A stretch of 64,000 nt of DNA from CAYLJJ01 sp964384025 (GCA_964384025.1 CAYLJJ010000007.1:54116-118115); one strand, 5' to 3'. Counted from the stretch's first letter, positions 16,772 to 25,402 are shown. A program made the numbers and translations. The notes: generated by a model not told the origin, from the letters alone.

Positions 16772-18616
16772 TCAGCCATGATGCCAGAGGCGAGCGTTGA
16801 GTCCAGAGGCTCGCCGCACCCTCTGAGAGATCGCCTCCCTGAGAATCTCTTCACGACCAAAGATGCGCACTCGACGGCTGGCACGGGTCACAGCGGTATA
16901 GAGCAGCTCCCGAGTGAGGACTGGGGAGAGGCGAGGGGGCAGGATCAGGATCACCTCTTCGTACTCAGAGCCCTGGCTTTTGTGCACCGTGAGCGCAAAG
17001 ACCGTCTCATGGGGTGGGAGCCGCGCTGGAGCCACTGGTCGAGGCTGAGGAGAGGCGGAGAAGTAGACTGCCAGCTCCCCTCCCTCATAGCGCACAACCC
17101 CTGTATCTCCATTAAAGAGCCCCAGCTCCTGGTCATTCTTGGTCACCAAAATGGGTCGTCCCGGATACCAGCCCTGGCCTGGGCGGATCTGAGTGTCCAG
17201 GGTGAGCCAGCGCTCAATCTCCCAGTTGAGCCAGAAGGAGCCCAAGACACCCCGACGATGAGCGCAGAGCAGACCCAGGCGCCGCAGCTCGTCCAGAGCG
17301 GCTTGAGGGCTGGGCGCTGAGGCTAGGCGCTGAAAGCGAGCACGCAGGAGCGGACGCAGCTGCTCTTGAAGCGCAGTAGGCTCAGAGATCTCCTCTAAAG
17401 AAAGATCCTCACGCTCTCGCAGCAGGTTCAGAGCCAGCTCATCATCTTGAGCGCGGATCGCCTCAGAGAGCGCCTTGATTCCGCTGTCCGAGCTGAAGCG
17501 GTGAGAGCGCCTCAGGTGCAGAGTGGCGTCCCATATCCCCTCGGCTCGGCTCCGCTCTTCGATCCCCTTAGGCAGTGGGCCGGTCAAGGCACGGATGCGG
17601 TGGGCGAAGTCTGGAGAGAGCCCCGCGCGCTGCGCGCTGTTGGGATAGAGATCCCCAAAGACCGCCCCGGTCTCTACACTGGCGAGCTGATCCCGATCCC
17701 CCAGCAAAATCACTCGCGCGTTGGGAGGCAGCGCCTGAAACAGCTTGCTCATCAGCGGCAGATCGATCATCGAAGCTTCATCGACGACCAGCAGATCCAA
17801 AGTGAGGGGGTTCTTGGCGTTGTGGCGAAACTGGCTGGGGCTGCGGGGCTGATAGCCCAGGAGGCGGTGAAGGGTAGAAGCCTCCTCAGGGAGAGCTGCA
17901 CGCAGCTCAGGGCAGATCTTCAACTCCCCACGCTCCTTCTGCTCTCGTACCGCTTCGGCCAAGCGAGCAGCAGCCTTGCCGGTCTGAGCGGTGAGGGCCA
18001 CCTTTGAGCACCGCCCCAGGGCCTGATCCTGCTCCATCAAGAGCGCCAGGATGCGCACCACCGTCGTGGTCTTCCCTGTCCCCGGTCCTCCTGAGATCAC
18101 CGTAAAGCGACGCATTAGGGCCATGGCGGAGGCGAGGCGCTGATAGGGATCATCCCCAGGGGGAAAGAGGCGGTTTAAGCCATCCTTTAACAGAGGCTCA
18201 TCCAGCTCAGGGCTGCCCCGAAGGCGCGCCTCCATCGCCGCCGCCAGAGACTCTTCATACCTCCAAAATCGCTCCAAGTAGAGATCAGAGCCTCTCAACA
18301 CCAAAGGACGCACAGGCCAGAGTTCCCCTTGACTGCAGAGGCCACTCTCTTGAAGAGCCTTGAGCCAACTCTTCAGCTCTGGCCAGGGCAGCTCAGGCGG
18401 GGCTTGTCCTGGCTCAGGCTCCAAACGTACGGTCTCTGCCAAGGCTTCCAGTTTGGCGCAAACATGCCCTAGAGCAGGGGCACGGCAAGCCATCGCGGTC
18501 CCTAGGAGGGCCAAAGGATCATCACAGTTGGCCAAGCGGTTGAGGGCTTTGGCGAAGCTCAGATCCAGAGGGCTGAGGACCCCTGCCTGAGCCCATTCAT
18601 CTAGAGTCCAACTCAT
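16772..18616 (-). CDS. recD: Exodeoxyribonuclease V alpha subunit (RecD helicase)
   Basis: SF1B 5'-3' DNA helicase of 614 residues, close to the usual RecD length. The N-terminal domain has the RecD-type LALLGTAMACRAPALGHVC (~36-53). Walker A GGPGTGKT is at about 176-183, Walker B LLVVDEASMIDLPLM near 275, motif III LLGDRDQLASVETGAVFGDL near 305, and motif V/VI ALTVHKSQGSEYEEV near 560 with VTRASRRVRIFG at the end. In RecBCD this subunit is the fast 5'-3' motor used in double-strand break repair. No recB or recC is present in this window on either side, so partners must be elsewhere. The start has no strong Shine-Dalgarno; the ORF begins 10 bases before the next reverse-strand gene ends. Confidence 0.9.
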   Translation of the reverse strand: MSWTLDEWAQAGVLSPLDLSFAKALNRLANCDDPLALLGTAMACRAPALGHVCAKLEALAETVRLEPEPGQAPPELPWPELKSWLKALQESGLCSQGELWPVRPLVLRGSDLYLERFWRYEESLAAAMEARLRGSPELDEPLLKDGLNRLFPPGDDPYQRLASAMALMRRFTVISGGPGTGKTTTVVRILALLMEQDQALGRCSKVALTAQTGKAAARLAEAVREQKERGELKICPELRAALPEEASTLHRLLGYQPRSPSQFRHNAKNPLTLDLLVVDEASMIDLPLMSKLFQALPPNARVILLGDRDQLASVETGAVFGDLYPNSAQRAGLSPDFAHRIRALTGPLPKGIEERSRAEGIWDATLHLRRSHRFSSDSGIKALSEAIRAQDDELALNLLREREDLSLEEISEPTALQEQLRPLLRARFQRLASAPSPQAALDELRRLGLLCAHRRGVLGSFWLNWEIERWLTLDTQIRPGQGWYPGRPILVTKNDQELGLFNGDTGVVRYEGGELAVYFSASPQPRPVAPARLPPHETVFALTVHKSQGSEYEEVILILPPRLSPVLTRELLYTAVTRASRRVRIFGREEILREAISQRVRRASGLNARLWHHG

Positions 18617-18626
18617 GATTCAAAGC

Positions 18627-19196
18627 TCACGGCAGATAGAGATAAGCAGCGCAGCTGAGAGAGGCCCCATAGCTGAGGCCATCGGAGTAGCTCAATGAGA
18701 GCCCAGGGGCTAGGCTCCAGGCGTCGAGGAAGCGCCACTCCAACTTCAGGGCCATACGTAAGAGGGGCAACCATTCCGTCTCCTCCAAGATCCCCAGCTT
18801 ACGCTCCCCTTGGTCGCCTCGGCGCAGCAACTCTCCCTCGATGCTTTGACGCCGCCCGCCCGCCTCAAGAGAGAGGAGTGGAGTCCACTCATCGCTGGCT
18901 GCCCAGATAAAGCCCAGGAGCGCTGATTGGTTGGATTCACTCCAGCGTTCACGCTCCAGATCGTTCAAGTTGAGGTTCTGGCTGCCGCTCTGCGTCCAGG
19001 CGTAACGGAGGCTCAGAGAGAGCTGAAAGCTGAGGCCATAGGCGAGGCTCACTCCGGTTCCAAGTTGCTCTCCTTCTTGCCCTCCTCTGATCGCTCCCCA
19101 AAGACCCCCCAGCTCTGGACGCAGAGAGATCTCACCTCGGTCAGCCCAGGCTAGAGAGGAGAGCAACATCAGGGATATAGAGAGCCCAACTTTCAC
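18627..19196 (-). CDS. Small outer-membrane beta-barrel protein
   Basis: Protein of 189 residues with a clear signal peptide (MKVGLSISLMLLSSLAWA, cleavage before DRGEISL). The mature part alternates polar and hydrophobic residues in about eight strands (GVSLAYGLSFQLSLSLRYAW ... LALKLEWRFLDAWSLAPGLSLSYS ... GASLSCAAYLYLP) and ends in an aromatic/hydrophobic residue context typical of OM barrels. It sits 10 bases upstream of recD on the same strand but has no obvious functional link. Divergent from the hemerythrin gene; the 154 bases between hold both promoters. Confidence 0.65.
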   Translation of the reverse strand: MKVGLSISLMLLSSLAWADRGEISLRPELGGLWGAIRGGQEGEQLGTGVSLAYGLSFQLSLSLRYAWTQSGSQNLNLNDLERERWSESNQSALLGFIWAASDEWTPLLSLEAGGRRQSIEGELLRRGDQGERKLGILEETEWLPLLRMALKLEWRFLDAWSLAPGLSLSYSDGLSYGASLSCAAYLYLP

Positions 19197-19350
19197 ACAG
19201 CGGAGGATCAGGCGGCGTTAATAGATTGTCAACGCTGCTAGACAAAAAGCGCCCGAGCTGGGAGAAGGGGCTGATCGCTGCATCCTGAGAGGGCAGTTGA
19301 TGCTCTCTCAGGTCACCAAATAGTTTTTTTGCAGAGGAGCGGGAGAGAGC

Positions 19351-20313
19351 ATGAACGAGCGTTGGGATAGCTTCTTGGTCGCAGAGCACGAACTCATTGA
19401 GCGCGCGATGGCGGTCCTGGGGGCTGAGCTGGATAAGGTCCCTGAGCAAGATGGGGTGCGCCTGAGTCGGGCCATCGACTTCCTGCTTGAGTTTGGCGAC
19501 AAACTCCACAACAAGAAGGAGGAGGATCACCTCTTTCCTGCCATGGAGGCTCGGGGGATCCCCCGTCATGGTGGCCCCATTGGAGTGATGCTGGCTGAGC
19601 ATCAGACCGAGCGTGAGCTGCTGACCAAGATGCAGATGGAGCTGAACGGCGCCAGCCCTGAGCAGCAGACGGAGTTAGTGAAGGCGGGCAAAGCCTACCT
19701 CCAAGTGAGAGCGGAGCATATCTGGAAAGAGAACGATGTGCTCTACATGATGGGCCGTCGGATGCTTACCCCAGAGCACAACGAGCAGCTCTTAGAGGCT
19801 TTTCATCGCCTCGACCGAGAGAGCTATGGCGAGGGGGCTCAAGAGCACTTCCGCGCGATGGTCGAGGAGCTGGAGGGGGGCGTTGAGAGTCGCAAGCGCT
19901 TGATCGAGAATCTCAGCTATGAGCAGATCGACGCGCTCATGGAGGCCCTCCCGGTGGAGGTCACCTTTGTAGATGCCAATGATCAGGTGGCTTACTTTAA
20001 CCGCCTTGATCGCGAGAAGATTTTCCCTCGTACTCGCTCTGTGGTGGGGCGTCGGGTAGAGAAATGTCATCCAGAGCACAGCGTTGATCGAGTGCAGGCC
20101 ATCGTCCAAGGTTTTAAGGATAAGAGCTTGGATAAGGCGGACTTCTGGATCGACTTTATGGGGGACAAGGTGCTGATCCGCTACTTCCCCGTGCGTGACG
20201 CTCAGGGGGAGTATCTAGGGGTCTTGGAGGTCACTCAGAAGATCGACGCCATCCAGAAGCTGCAAGGACAGAAGGTCCTCCTCAGCCAAAACATCCCTGA
20301 TCCGGGATTCTAA
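19351..20313 (+). CDS. Hemerythrin-like HHE domain plus PAS domain sensor (DUF438-like)
   Basis: Soluble protein of 320 residues. The N-terminal helical domain (1-~165) carries the di-iron ligand pattern: His13 (AEHE), His53 (KLHNKKEEDH, with Glu57/58 and His60), His84 (AEHQTE), His123 (AEHIWKEND) and Glu127. Residues ~185-310 form a PAS-type domain (YEQIDALMEALPVEVTFVDANDQVAYFNR ... YFPVRDAQGEYLGVLEVTQKI), the version found fused to HHE domains in DUF438 proteins. Such proteins are thought to sense oxygen, NO or redox state, or to help repair iron-sulfur centres; no output domain is present, so it must act through a partner. Transcribed alone. Confidence 0.82.
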   Translation: MNERWDSFLVAEHELIERAMAVLGAELDKVPEQDGVRLSRAIDFLLEFGDKLHNKKEEDHLFPAMEARGIPRHGGPIGVMLAEHQTERELLTKMQMELNGASPEQQTELVKAGKAYLQVRAEHIWKENDVLYMMGRRMLTPEHNEQLLEAFHRLDRESYGEGAQEHFRAMVEELEGGVESRKRLIENLSYEQIDALMEALPVEVTFVDANDQVAYFNRLDREKIFPRTRSVVGRRVEKCHPEHSVDRVQAIVQGFKDKSLDKADFWIDFMGDKVLIRYFPVRDAQGEYLGVLEVTQKIDAIQKLQGQKVLLSQNIPDPGF

Positions 20314-20394
20314 ACACGACGCTTGCCGCCAAGATTAAGATCTTCAGTCCAAAGATCTGCTATCTCATAGTATCCCGATTTCTCAGGCTATATT

Positions 20395-21102
20395 ATGCGC
20401 CACCTCCCCCCAGTGCTGCTTTTGCTCCTCTCCGCTTGTGATGCTGATGATCCCTCTTCGCTTAGCGATCTCAACAGAGGAGAGCTGAGCGTTCAGGATG
20501 CTCGCGTTAGAGATGAATTTTTAGCCGAACTCTCCTTGGACAGCGCAGCGCTTCCAGAGCAGGGGGCTGCAGATATACAGTCCCTGGAGCTTCCCTTGAT
20601 CGACGCTCAACTCCAAGATCTTTCTTTGGATAGCGTGGTGTCTTTGGATCAGGAGAGCGGAGATATAGAGCTCCCCCAACTTGATGCCCAACTCCAAGAC
20701 CTCGCCCAGATTGATACCCAACTCCAAGATATCTCCCTGGTTGATATTCAGCTCCAGGATCTCCCCTCGGCTGACACTCTCCCCACTCCAGAGCTGCTTC
20801 CGCTCAGCCCTGAAGCCCTCAACGCTGAGTTGGAGGATAAGGATTTTCTGCTGATCAATGTCCATGTCCCCTATGCGGGACAGGTCCCGATGACCGATAT
20901 CCATATCAGCTATACCGAGCCAGAGGCGATCGCGGCTTATGTTGGCCCTTTGGATACTTCAACGGTGATCTATTGCCTCACGAACCATATGGCTCGTATT
21001 GCGGGAGAGGCGCTCTTGGAGCGAGGTTATCAAAGGATCCGCTATCTAGATGGTGGGATGCGCGCCTGGGAAGCGGCAGGCTTCAATATAGAGAGAGAAT
21101 AG
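20395..21102 (+). CDS. Rhodanese-domain lipoprotein with repeat tether
   Basis: Lipoprotein of 235 residues: signal peptide with lipobox LLLSAC, then an acidic low-complexity tether (to about 128) with DxQLQDL repeats, then a rhodanese domain. The domain has FLLINVHVPYAGQVPMTDIHISY (152-173), VIYCLTNHMAR with catalytic-position Cys194, and YLDGGMRAWEAAGF near the end. This INVHVPY/GQ-IP-TD version is a known periplasmic rhodanese subtype. It may transfer sulfane sulfur or simply bind an oxyanion; the active Cys is present. Its end lies 2 bases from the end of the convergent MCE gene. No ribosome-binding site of note is seen. Confidence 0.8.
   Translation: MRHLPPVLLLLLSACDADDPSSLSDLNRGELSVQDARVRDEFLAELSLDSAALPEQGAADIQSLELPLIDAQLQDLSLDSVVSLDQESGDIELPQLDAQLQDLAQIDTQLQDISLVDIQLQDLPSADTLPTPELLPLSPEALNAELEDKDFLLINVHVPYAGQVPMTDIHISYTEPEAIAAYVGPLDTSTVIYCLTNHMARIAGEALLERGYQRIRYLDGGMRAWEAAGFNIERE
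20599..20769 (+). repeat. Degenerate repeats encoding DxQLQD(L/I)
   Basis: Four copies of a DxQLQD unit, three of them in perfect 10-residue register (LDAQLQDLAQ, IDTQLQDISL, VDIQLQDLPS). They form the tether between the lipobox and the rhodanese domain and are more diverged at DNA level than the hexapeptide array at 11232. Confidence 0.85.
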
Positions 21103-21104
21103 CC

Positions 21105-22154
21105 TTATTCCCGCCAAAACAACTTCCAGGGATCACGTTTTAGGGCTCTGAGAAACTCTTTAAAATCTTCATAGATCTCGGTATCTCGCAAGAAACGCCC
21201 TGCGCTGCCTTTGCCCGCCTTTAGCCTTGCAGCGAGGCGAGCAGCGTCACGACTCAGAGCTTGAGTTTGAGTAGCGATGCTGGGCAGCTCCTTAAGACCC
21301 GCCTTGAGAGGCGCACGGCTCTCTTCCAAGATGCTCTCCAACAACACCAAAGTCTCCTCTGCCCGCTTCATGCTCCTCTTGGCTTGGGAGAAGCTGGGGG
21401 GCAGCTCACGCGCGAGGCGACGGCTGGCCCTCTCCAGGTACCCGAAAGTGTTCTCTAAGCGCTCCGGCTCAGGCAGCCCTGCGCGCAGCATCGAGGCCAG
21501 GGCCTCCAGCTCAGTTAAGCTGCTCTCAGCACGGATAAGCAGGCGTTTGATGCGCTCCTCATGCTCCTCAAAGAAGCGATCTAGGCGCAGCGAGAGGCGA
21601 GTGATCGCCCCTGTGAGCTTAGCGAGGTTCAACTCCTCACTCTCTCCACCCAGGAAGGTATCGATCTGTTGGAGGATATGATCAGCGCGGGCCATCAGGA
21701 GATCGAGGCGGGGGGGATCCTCTCCGCGAATATAAGCCCCTTCAGCCCACTCTGGAGCGCTCGCTGTTCCAGGAGCGATCTCCAGATAGCGTTCCCCCAA
21801 GACCCCCTGGGAGGTAACAAAGAACTCAGAGTCCTGGCGAATAGCGGGGGCCTTCTCTAGATCAACAGAGATACGCAGCCGCACGTTGATGGGCTGCGTC
21901 TCTCCTACTCGGGCAGCGCTGCGTCTGGCGTCTCGCGCGACCAGGAAGATCGCCTCCTCCACCCGCCCTGCGCGCACCCCCGCGATCTTAACTGGGGCGC
22001 CTGGCAGGAGAGAGCCGGAGTCAGACAGCTCGATAAAGTAGCTGCGTCGCTCCCCCATGCCAAATGTGCCTAGGATCATCACAAAGCCCACCAAGCAGAG
22101 GAGCCCAAAGAGGGAGAGCAGCCCCACCTTGATCTTGATACTTCTCTCAGACAC
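21105..22154 (-). CDS. MCE/MlaD-family substrate-binding protein
   Basis: Protein of 349 residues: one N-terminal transmembrane helix (KVGLLSLFGLLCLVGFVMIL), then the MCE domain (about 36-125; YFIELSDSGSLLPGAPVKIAGVRAGRVEEA ... GERYLEIAPG), then long helices with coiled-coil character (~165-320). MCE proteins form periplasmic hexamers that pass phospholipids between membranes with MlaFE ABC transporters. It is the last gene of a seven-gene operon. It starts 3 bases after the ATPase gene ends, and it is the only MCE protein here although two ATPase/permease pairs are present. Confidence 0.9.
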   Translation of the reverse strand: MSERSIKIKVGLLSLFGLLCLVGFVMILGTFGMGERRSYFIELSDSGSLLPGAPVKIAGVRAGRVEEAIFLVARDARRSAARVGETQPINVRLRISVDLEKAPAIRQDSEFFVTSQGVLGERYLEIAPGTASAPEWAEGAYIRGEDPPRLDLLMARADHILQQIDTFLGGESEELNLAKLTGAITRLSLRLDRFFEEHEERIKRLLIRAESSLTELEALASMLRAGLPEPERLENTFGYLERASRRLARELPPSFSQAKRSMKRAEETLVLLESILEESRAPLKAGLKELPSIATQTQALSRDAARLAARLKAGKGSAGRFLRDTEIYEDFKEFLRALKRDPWKLFWRE

Positions 22155-22157
22155 TTT

Positions 22158-22898
22158 TTAAAGCTCCATCGGCCCCTCGGCCAGACCGTTGACGAACTGA
22201 TGGATGATGGGATCTTGGCTCTCCCTGAACAGCTCAGGGCTGCCATCCAAGCGGACACGGCCCTGATAGAGCATGACGACACGATCCGCCACACCGAAGA
22301 TGCTCTTAAGATCATGGGAGACGACCAAGCTGGTCACCCCCAGCTCACTGAGGCTGCGGATGAGGCGATCAACCCGTCGAGCGTTGATGGGATCTAGACC
22401 TGTAGTGGGCTCATCGAAGATCACATATTGAGGATCCAGGGTCAGGGCGCGGGCGATGGCGACCCGTTTGCGCAGACCATCACCGATCTCAGCAGGAGAG
22501 CGCATCGCCATCTCTTCCATCCCCAAGAGCGCCAGCTTCTTCAAAGCCAAAGGGCGGGCCTTTTGAGCGCTCAAGCCCTGATGTTTGCGGATGGGCAGAG
22601 CGACGTTCTCTAAGAGGCTCATGCTGTCAAAGAGAGTGCTGTGCTGAAAGACCATGCCGCAGCGCCTCCGCAGAGGATAGAAGTCCCGCTCCTTAAAGGC
22701 GCTGATCTCCTGACCTTCAAAGAAGATCTGTCCAGAGTCGGGCCTGATCAGCCCTACCAGATGCTTAACCAGCACCGACTTACCCGCCCCACTCTTACCG
22801 ATGATATAGAGGATATGACCCTGCTCGACACTGAGGCTGACCCCGTTGAGGACGATCTTGGCGCCGAAGCGCTTATGGATATCGACGAACTCGATCAT
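22158..22898 (-). CDS. MlaF-like ABC transporter ATPase (copy 2)
   Basis: ABC ATPase of 246 residues. Walker A GKSGAGKS is near 34-41, Q-loop MVFQHSTLFDSMSLLENVALP near 82-102, signature region SPAEIGDGLRKRVAIARAL near 134, Walker B YVIFDEPTTGLDP near 158-170 and switch His VVSHD near 193. The signature reads GDGLRKR instead of the usual SGGMRKR, so the first Ser-Gly of the signature is changed; similar changes are worth checking for activity. The ATG directly follows the TGA of the permease gene. Energises phospholipid movement with the permease and MCE protein. Confidence 0.88.
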   Translation of the reverse strand: MIEFVDIHKRFGAKIVLNGVSLSVEQGHILYIIGKSGAGKSVLVKHLVGLIRPDSGQIFFEGQEISAFKERDFYPLRRRCGMVFQHSTLFDSMSLLENVALPIRKHQGLSAQKARPLALKKLALLGMEEMAMRSPAEIGDGLRKRVAIARALTLDPQYVIFDEPTTGLDPINARRVDRLIRSLSELGVTSLVVSHDLKSIFGVADRVVMLYQGRVRLDGSPELFRESQDPIIHQFVNGLAEGPMEL

Positions 22899-23627
22899 TC
22901 AGACTCGGAAGAGAAAGGCGACACCACCCAGAAGGAAGTCCAGGATGATCACCGCCAAGCTGGCCTTAACCACCGCCTGAGTGGTGGCCTCGCCCACCCC
23001 CTCGCTGCCCCCTCGGGCAGAGAGCCCATTGGCGCCTGCGATGATCGGCACAGCCATACCATAGGCCAGAGACTTGATCATCCCCTCTAGGAGATCCAGG
23101 CCGGAGACCAGATCGAAGGTGGCATAGGTGCGGGGGTTGGTGCCAAAGACAGCATAAACCGTGAGCATCCCGACGAGGATCGCCGCCAACAGGCCGACGA
23201 GGCTGAGGATGGGCAGCATAAAGGTGCAAGCCAGAAAGCGGGGCTTGATCAGAAAGTCAACTGGGGGCGCGTTACACATCCGCAGGGCATCCACCTGCTC
23301 TGTGACCACCATACTGCCCAGTTCAGCGGCGATCCCTGTACCCACCCGTGTCGCCACCATCAGCCCGGTAAGAGTGGGCACCAGTTGCCGGATAAGCAGC
23401 GGTAAGGTCTGCTCTCCTACCATCGAAGCATCCCCCAGAACCCGCAGCGCCTGATAGCCACTCTGAAGGTTGATGATCGCCCCCAAGAAACCCAAGGTCA
23501 GGATAACAAAGAGGAGGCTACGGTTCCCCAGGCTATACATCTGTTCCAGGATGGATTGATGGTCCCATGGCCTAAGCAGAACCGCTCGCCAAGTACGTAG
23601 AAAGAGCCGCCCGCTCTTAACCTTCAT
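22899..23627 (-). CDS. MlaE-like ABC permease (copy 2)
   Basis: Membrane protein of 242 residues with the MlaE signature LGSMVVTEQVDALRMCNAPPVDFLIKPRFLAC (~107-138) and C-terminal GANGLSARGGSEGVGEATTQAVVKAS, the typical 'RGGxxGVG' loop. About five transmembrane segments. It forms the core of the phospholipid transporter with the adjacent ATPase. It begins 306 bases after the end of the first permease gene, in an otherwise compact operon, so it may have its own promoter; a 15-base palindrome lies about 40-50 bases upstream of its ATG. Confidence 0.88.
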   Translation of the reverse strand: MKVKSGRLFLRTWRAVLLRPWDHQSILEQMYSLGNRSLLFVILTLGFLGAIINLQSGYQALRVLGDASMVGEQTLPLLIRQLVPTLTGLMVATRVGTGIAAELGSMVVTEQVDALRMCNAPPVDFLIKPRFLACTFMLPILSLVGLLAAILVGMLTVYAVFGTNPRTYATFDLVSGLDLLEGMIKSLAYGMAVPIIAGANGLSARGGSEGVGEATTQAVVKASLAVIILDFLLGGVAFLFRV

Positions 23628-23933
23628 TTTCTTGTCACAGAGTTTGACCTATCTATAAAGGGATCCATATCTAATATGGGTGCGGCTTTTTTACTACGAT
23701 GATCTGCCTTGCAAGCCTAAGCTGAAGACATTCCTCATGAAATTTAAGGTCAGGGGTTTATTGTCGGCAGAGTGTGAGTCGTGGTTGCCAAGGCTTCTTG
23801 CCGAAGATGAAAGGCTCCACAGGCCCAAAAAGGGGCCAGGACTGGAGAGCCCAGATCCTCTCCAGTATTTTCTTTCCGATATAACCATCTGGGGTGAGGA
23901 AGCTTCCAAAGCTGAACCTTCAATCGCTCCAGT
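23628..23933. other. 306-base gap inside the Mla operon
   Basis: No gene is supported; the short open frames on both strands lack motifs and ribosome-binding sites. It contains a 15-base palindrome CCATAT-CTA-ATATGG at 23665-23679 and a T6 run at 23687-23692 (an A-run for the reverse strand). The segment is more AT-rich than the flanking genes. Possible second promoter or operator for the downstream permease/ATPase/MCE genes, or the remains of a deleted gene. Confidence 0.5.
23665..23679 (-). promoter_or_regulatory. 15-base palindrome upstream of mlaE-like copy 2
   Basis: Perfect inverted repeat CCATAT-CTA-ATATGG, 38-52 bases before the ATG of the second permease on the reverse strand. Position and symmetry fit an operator; no regulator is identified. 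Confidence 0.35.
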
Positions 23934-24680
23934 TCATCGAAGTAGGGCGGTGATAAGCCAATCAAAGAAGAATATACCCAGGGCGGAAGCCATCACGCTG
24001 GCGTTTACTGCTCGCCCAACTCCAGGCGCGCCTCCCCGCGCGTGATAACCGAAGCTACAGCTCAAGAGACCAATGGCAAGGCCAAAAGCAGCTGACTTGA
24101 TCAAGCCATTGAGGAAGTCTGTCAAGGTGACATACTATATAAAATTGTTACAGAAGACCCAGGGATCTACACCGATAAGGGTCCAGGCGGTCGCCATTCC
24201 ACCGATGAGCGCGAAGAGATCCCCCACCCCGTTGAGCAGGGTCATCATCAGGAGGATCGCCAGGATGCGAGGCATCACCAGATAGTCGATGGGATCGATC
24301 GCTAAGGCACGGAGAGCATCTATCTGTTCTGTCACTCGCATCGTCCCAAGCTCGGCGGTGTTGTTGGCCCCCACCCGGCCACTGAACATCAAGCCGATGA
24401 GCAGAGGGCCCATCTCCCGAAAGACCACATAGCCAAAGCCCCAACCCACCACCGCGTAAGCTCGATATTTGACCACATAGGTGGCTACCTGGATGGAGGC
24501 GATGGCCCCCGCGAAGAGAGCGGTGACGATAACGATCGGCAGCGACTGTACCCCGACGCGGTAGAGGCTACGCCAGGTCTCATAGCTGTCCAGGCGAGGG
24601 CGCAGCACAGCCCGCAGCGTTGAGGCGCTAAAGAGGCTCAGCTCTCCAAACAGCTCCGCGATCTGAAGCAGCGCCCTCAA
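23934..24680 (-). pseudogene. MlaE-like ABC permease (copy 1) with an in-frame TAG
   Basis: Reading from ATG 24680, 181 codons of a normal MlaE permease run to a TAG at 24137-24135. The same frame then continues without a break for 66 further codons to the proper MlaE C-terminus (TDFLNGLIKSAAFGLAIGLLSCSFGYHARGGAPGVGRA split across the conserved C-terminal helices). The first part has the signature ELGTMRVTEQIDALRALAIDPIDYL. A TTG at 24125 is in frame but has no good ribosome-binding site. Total length (about 248 codons) matches intact family members, so one nonsense base change is the only visible lesion. It overlaps the ATPase gene upstream by 4 bases. Alternatives: sequencing error, suppressed TAG, or a split permease. 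Confidence 0.8.
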
Positions 24681-25402
24681 ATCTCCTCCCCTGTGACAAA
24701 CTGACGGACCCGCTCTGGCGCTTCTGCGACCGCCTCAGGAGGGCCCCAAAAGAGTACACGACCTTGATCCAGCATCAGGAGCTGGTCACAGATCTCCATC
24801 AGATACTCAAGCTCGTGACTGACGATGATCGCGGTGGCTTGGTTCTCAGCCTGTAAGCGCTTAAGAAGGTGGAAGATTCGGCGCGTGGTCACCGGATCAA
24901 GGCCCGCAGTAGGATCATCACAGAGCATCAAGCTGGGCTCATGGATCGTGGCTCGCGCCAAGCAGATTCGCTTCTTCATCCCCCCCGATAGCTCTCCAGG
25001 TAGGAGTTCCTCAACATCAGGGAGCTGCACCTGCTTCAGGCGCCGCCGCAGTCGCCTTAGAATCTCCTCTTCGCTGTAACTCCCCAAGCGCCGCAACGGG
25101 AAGGCGATATTCTCTCGCACGTTCAGATGATCAAAGAGGGCGTTGTTCTGAAAGATCATCCCGATCTGAGCGCGCTGCGCCATCAGCTGCTCTCCTGAGA
25201 TCTGCGTTAAGTCCTGCCCATTCAGCAGGAGCTTTCCAGCGTTGGGGCGCAGCAAACCGCAGATCAACTTGAGGATCACGCTCTTGCCAACCCCACCAGG
25301 GCCAATCAGCCCTAGAGTCTGCCTTGACTCCAGAGAGAAGCTGAGATCCTCTAAGATTTGAACCCCTCCCAGGCGGCAGCCCAGCGCCTCAAAGCGGATC
25401 AA
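24677..25402 (-). CDS. MlaF-like ABC transporter ATPase (copy 1), TTG start
   Basis: ABC ATPase of 241 residues. The frame is open further upstream (an ATG at 25585), but that would overlap the preceding gene by 187 bases and add 61 residues without ABC homology. A TTG at 25402 makes a TTGA overlap with the upstream stop, has CGAGG at good spacing, and starts exactly at the family N-terminus (IRFEALGCRLGG). Walker A is GPGGVGKS; Q-loop MIFQNNALFDHLNVRENIAFP; signature LSGGMKKR (canonical, unlike copy 2); Walker B LMLCDDPTAGLDP, with Asp where Glu is usual before the Pro; switch His IVSHE. The Glu-to-Asp change in the catalytic carboxylate position is notable. Works with the permease next to it, if that is functional. 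Confidence 0.85.
   Translation of the reverse strand: MIRFEALGCRLGGVQILEDLSFSLESRQTLGLIGPGGVGKSVILKLICGLLRPNAGKLLLNGQDLTQISGEQLMAQRAQIGMIFQNNALFDHLNVRENIAFPLRRLGSYSEEEILRRLRRRLKQVQLPDVEELLPGELSGGMKKRICLARATIHEPSLMLCDDPTAGLDPVTTRRIFHLLKRLQAENQATAIIVSHELEYLMEICDQLLMLDQGRVLFWGPPEAVAEAPERVRQFVTGEEI

Noticed and set aside
16724..17320. Forward frame of 198 codons opposite recD
   Set aside because: Antisense shadow; recD motifs on the other strand are decisive.
16772..18616. Part of a defence island centred on RecD
   Set aside because: RecD is a normal repair gene, neighbours are unrelated, and no nuclease or methylase genes are nearby.
23680..24045. Forward open frame of 121 codons in the Mla operon gap
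   Set aside because: It lies opposite the permease C-terminus and has no motif; composition is not protein-like.
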